Source: Phycisphaeraceae bacterium
GTDB taxonomy: Bacteria; Planctomycetota; Phycisphaerae; Phycisphaerales; UBA1924
Reading direction: 5' to 3'
Length of the DNA: 24,377 nt
Assembly: GCA_009827215.1 (NCBI GenBank)
Contig: WUAJ01000013.1
Span: 1-24,377 of the forward strand
Part shown: positions 22,162 to 24,377 of the stretch, piece by piece
Position numbering within the stretch: position 1 is the first letter of the stretch
How the letters are laid out: the number at the start of each line of letters is the position of its first letter
Program-made: the position numbers and the translations under genes
Notes under the pieces: model-generated
The model's database searches: none
Told to the model about the DNA's origin: nothing
Seen by the model: the letters and a program-made list of their open reading frames with translations, nothing else

Positions 22162-22932
22162 TCAGCGGCGACGCTTGGCTCCGAGCAAACCACCCAAACC
22201 CAGGATCGCGAGCGCCGATGGTGACGGGATTGGTCCGGTCGTGATCACCAGCTTTGGCACAGGCATTCCGGTCGGCATGGAATCGACGACGATGTCGCTG
22301 AGTCCAAAGACAAACTCGAAAAGCGCATCCATCGCGGGGTCGTAGGTGTCGAGCTTTCCTGAGAGCACGAAGATTTCGTCCATGCTCGCAGCCATCTCCA
22401 TGTCCATGATCGCTTCTGGCGCGAGGTCCACAGCGTGCGGTCCTGGAGGGGTTCCGCCAGGGATGATGTCGAATCCCGCGTATGGGGTTCCGGTGCCGAG
22501 TGTGTCCCAGACCTCTTCGGGCGTGACTCCGAACGCGCCGGGGTCGGCGATCGCTTCGTACGGCGTGGAGGTCGAGCTGAAAGTGACATGCTCTGGCTCG
22601 CCTCCGGTGAAGTTGGCAATGACGCCTCCGAAGAGGAGCTCGAACTCGAAGCTCACAGAGACGATTGTTTCGCCCTCACCGATCGAGCCGAATACACCTG
22701 AAAGATCGAACGCGAAGAAGGTTCGGCGTTCTTCTGTTGTGAATCCATCGACGGTCGTGCGTCCCATGAAGTAGTTCTGGAACGACATGTCGTTGTCTGG
22801 AGTACCTGAGGGCATCCCCATCTCGTCGGGGCCGTAGAACCCACCAAGATGGAAGGAGTCCACTTCGATGACTCCAGCGTTCGCAGCAGTAGCAATGAGT
22901 GCGCTTGCGATGAAGGTTGCGGTTTGACGCAT
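22162..22932 (-). CDS. Secreted protein with PEP-CTERM-like sorting tail
   Basis: The product has 256 residues. AAGGAGAGAGACCA before the ATG at 22932 is a strong ribosome site. Residues 1-19 are a signal peptide (TATFIASALIATAANA). The body is beta-rich, resembling the sandwich domains of PEP-CTERM proteins, with a FFAFDLSGVFG strand, an acidic Met-rich helix (EAIMDMEMAASMDEIF) and no cysteine. The C-terminus has the sorting-signal layout: PSPSA, a short hydrophobic stretch LAILGLGGLLG, then AKRRR. In proteobacteria such tails are cut by exosortase; planctomycetes carry similar tails. It was probably exported and anchored or processed at the envelope. The function is unknown. The stop lies 13 bases from the convergent plus-strand gene. 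Confidence 0.85.
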   Translation of the reverse strand: MRQTATFIASALIATAANAGVIEVDSFHLGGFYGPDEMGMPSGTPDNDMSFQNYFMGRTTVDGFTTEERRTFFAFDLSGVFGSIGEGETIVSVSFEFELLFGGVIANFTGGEPEHVTFSSTSTPYEAIADPGAFGVTPEEVWDTLGTGTPYAGFDIIPGGTPPGPHAVDLAPEAIMDMEMAASMDEIFVLSGKLDTYDPAMDALFEFVFGLSDIVVDSMPTGMPVPKLVITTGPIPSPSALAILGLGGLLGAKRRR

Positions 22933-22974
22933 TGGTCTCTCTCCTTGATAGATCGATAGAACTGTTGTCTACAG

Positions 22975-23004
22975 AGAATACCAGATGCTGGTTATCGGAT
23001 TCAA
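22975..23004 (-). promoter_or_regulatory. Promoter of the PEP-CTERM-type gene
   Basis: On the minus strand TTGAAT (23004-22999), an 18-base spacer and TATTCT (22980-22975) form a sigma70-like promoter. Transcription would start near 22968, about 35 bases before the ATG at 22932. It is in the 143-base gap after the acs stop. Confidence 0.6.
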
Positions 23005-23075
23005 GAAGAAAGTGTGAAGTCTCCACAAAGGCGGATTTTCGCTCAAAATCGTTGTTTTGTGCTCGAAGAAACTGT

Positions 23076-24377
23076 TTATTCCTCGTCGCTGCTCGCGAGT
23101 TTCGCGACGACGGAGAGGTCTTCGAGGGTGGTGATGTCTTGCGTGATCTCTGTATCTCCAGCCGCGATTGAGCGGAGGAGGCGGCGCATGATCTTTCCGG
23201 AGCGCGTCTTTGGGAGCGCGGCGGTGAAACGGATCATGTCGGGTTTGGCGATCGCGCCGATCTCCTCGGCGACATGGGCGCGGAGGGTTTGGATGAGCTC
23301 GTCGCCTCCCTCGAATCCAGGTGCGGGAGTGACGAACGCGGCGATCCCGGTGCCTTTGATCTCGTGGGGCATCCCGACGACGGCGGCTTCGACGACGCTC
23401 TCATGCGCGACGAGCGCGGACTCGACTTCCATGGTGCCGAGTCGATGTCCCGATACATTGATGACGTCGTCGGTGCGTCCCATGATCCAGAAGTTGCCCA
23501 TCTCATCGCGGCGGGTGTTGTCTCCGGCGGCGTAGTAGGGCTCGCCGTCTTTCGCGACGGTGGACCAGTATGTGTCGATGAAGCGTTGACGATCGCCGTA
23601 GACACCTCGGAGCATGGATGGCCAAGGTTTGCGGATTGCCATTAAGCCGCCTTGGTTGACGCCTGCTTCATTCCCGGCTTCGTCGCAGACGATCGCGTCG
23701 ATCCCGAAGAAGGGGAGCGTGCATGATCCCGGCTTGGTTGGGGTTGTCCCTGGGAGCGGTGTGATGATTTGTCCGCCGGTCTCGGTTTGCCAATAGGTGT
23801 CCACAATGGGGCAGATTTCTCGACCGATCTTGTTGCGGTACCACATCCATGCTTCGGGGTTGATGGGTTCGCCGACGGTTCCCAGCACTTGGAGTGAGCT
23901 GAGGTCGCAGGATTCGGGATGTTCGTCTCCCCACTTCATGAATGCACGGATCGCGGTGGGCGCGGTGTAGAACTGCGTGACGTTGTGGCGCTCGACGATC
24001 TGCCAGAAGCGAGACGCGGTTGGGTAGTCTGGTCCTCCCTCGAACATGAGTGATGGGACGCGGTTTGGGAGGATGCCGTAGACGATGTAGGAGTGTCCTG
24101 TGATCCATCCGCAGTCGGCGGTGCACCAGTAGACTTGGTTCTGATCGGGGATGAGGTTGAAGGTGTACTTCGCGGTCAGCGCGGTGTAGATCATGTATCC
24201 CGCGTTGGTGTGGACGATTCCCTTGGGCTTTCCGGTTGATCCGGAGGTGTAGAGGAGGAAGAGCATGTCTTCGGAATCGAGCTCTTCGCATGGACAGTCG
24301 TCCGATGCTTTCTCCATCTCCTCGTTCCAGCAGCGATCGAGTTCTCCCCATTTGATGTCGTTGTGGCAGCGTCCGAA
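23076..24377 (-). CDS. acs: Acetyl-CoA synthetase, C-terminal part (5' end cut by window edge)
   Basis: The frame is open from the right edge (24377) to the stop at 23076, giving the last 433 residues of a protein normally about 650 long. It makes acetyl-CoA from acetate, ATP and CoA through acetyl-AMP. Landmarks are the phosphate-binding loop [19 protein letters not shown] (adenine and acetyl pocket), the hinge and CoA-domain motif [16 protein letters not shown], and [12 protein letters not shown] near the C-terminus with the catalytic Lys that Pat-type enzymes acetylate in other bacteria. All key residues visible are intact. The [14 protein letters not shown] segment distinguishes acetyl-CoA synthetase from longer-chain ligases. 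No terminator is evident after the stop. Confidence 0.95.
   Translation of the reverse strand, partial: FGRCHNDIKWGELDRCWNEEMEKASDDCPCEELDSEDMLFLLYTSGSTGKPKGIVHTNAGYMIYTALTAKYTFNLIPDQNQVYWCTADCGWITGHSYIVYGILPNRVPSLMFEGGPDYPTASRFWQIVERHNVTQFYTAPTAIRAFMKWGDEHPESCDLSSLQVLGTVGEPINPEAWMWYRNKIGREICPIVDTYWQTETGGQIITPLPGTTPTKPGSCTLPFFGIDAIVCDEAGNEAGVNQGGLMAIRKPWPSMLRGVYGDRQRFIDTYWSTVAKDGEPYYAAGDNTRRDEMGNFWIMGRTDDVINVSGHRLGTMEVESALVAHESVVEAAVVGMPHEIKGTGIAAFVTPAPGFEGGDELIQTLRAHVAEEIGAIAKPDMIRFTAALPKTRSGKIMRRLLRSIAAGDTEITQDITTLEDLSVVAKLASSDEE

Noticed and set aside
22156..22167. Palindrome CGCTGATCAGCG at the convergent stops near 22150
   Set aside because: Short, without T-runs on either side, and partly inside the PEP-CTERM coding end; not enough to call a terminator.

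Overview
The window looks like chromosomal DNA of a planctomycete, most likely class Phycisphaerae. The evidence is three secreted proteins ending in the paired calcium-loop tag annotated in that group as 'GC-type dockerin', a protein with a PEP-CTERM-like tail ending in arginines, a lipid A deacylase (so an outer membrane), and moderate-to-high GC with strongly G/C-ending codons. I see no rRNA, tRNA, CRISPR array, transposase or phage gene. Assignments rest on motifs read by eye, with no database search.

Left part (1-7210). A type IV pilus PilM protein with a PilN-like extension runs off the left edge. Next come a MEMO-family protein (minus), then on the plus strand a small basic protein of unknown function and a histidine-rich, CusF-like lipoprotein ending at a strong terminator. 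A structured non-coding stretch separates these from a minus-strand block: family-4-type uracil-DNA glycosylase, a small membrane protein with an acidic helical tail, a 72-residue protein and an NAD-dependent sugar epimerase.

Middle (7241-12583). Four consecutive minus-strand genes encode secreted proteins: a WDG-repeat propeller-like protein, a P-domain protein, a large alpha/beta-hydrolase and an LVIVD-type repeat protein. Three end in the same 55-residue dockerin-like tag. The untagged hydrolase overlaps its tagged neighbour by 4 bases. The LVIVD-type gene is mosaic, with an AT-richer body joined to a GC-rich tag.

Housekeeping and signalling part (12644-20707). atpA stands alone with its own terminator, behind the c-di-AMP pair cdaR/cdaA. 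Divergent from these, an Nfu_N-type Fe-S scaffold gene overlaps mutY. purE-purK (4-base overlap) converge on mutY, and an LpxR-type lipid A deacylase lies upstream of purE.

Right part (20964-24377). A plus-strand PilZ - receiver - Hpt-like protein appears to lack every phosphotransfer residue. It converges on a PEP-CTERM-type secreted protein with a readable promoter, followed by the C-terminal two thirds of acetyl-CoA synthetase, cut by the right edge.

The points most worth a second look are: the degenerate PilZ/REC/Hpt protein; a uracil-DNA glycosylase lacking three of four Fe-S cysteines while the nearby MutY keeps its cluster and is coupled to an Fe-S scaffold gene; CdaA with DLA in place of DGA; orphan atpA with an insertion; the dockerin-tagged secretome cluster with its mosaic gene; and the structured RNA candidate at 4334-4510.
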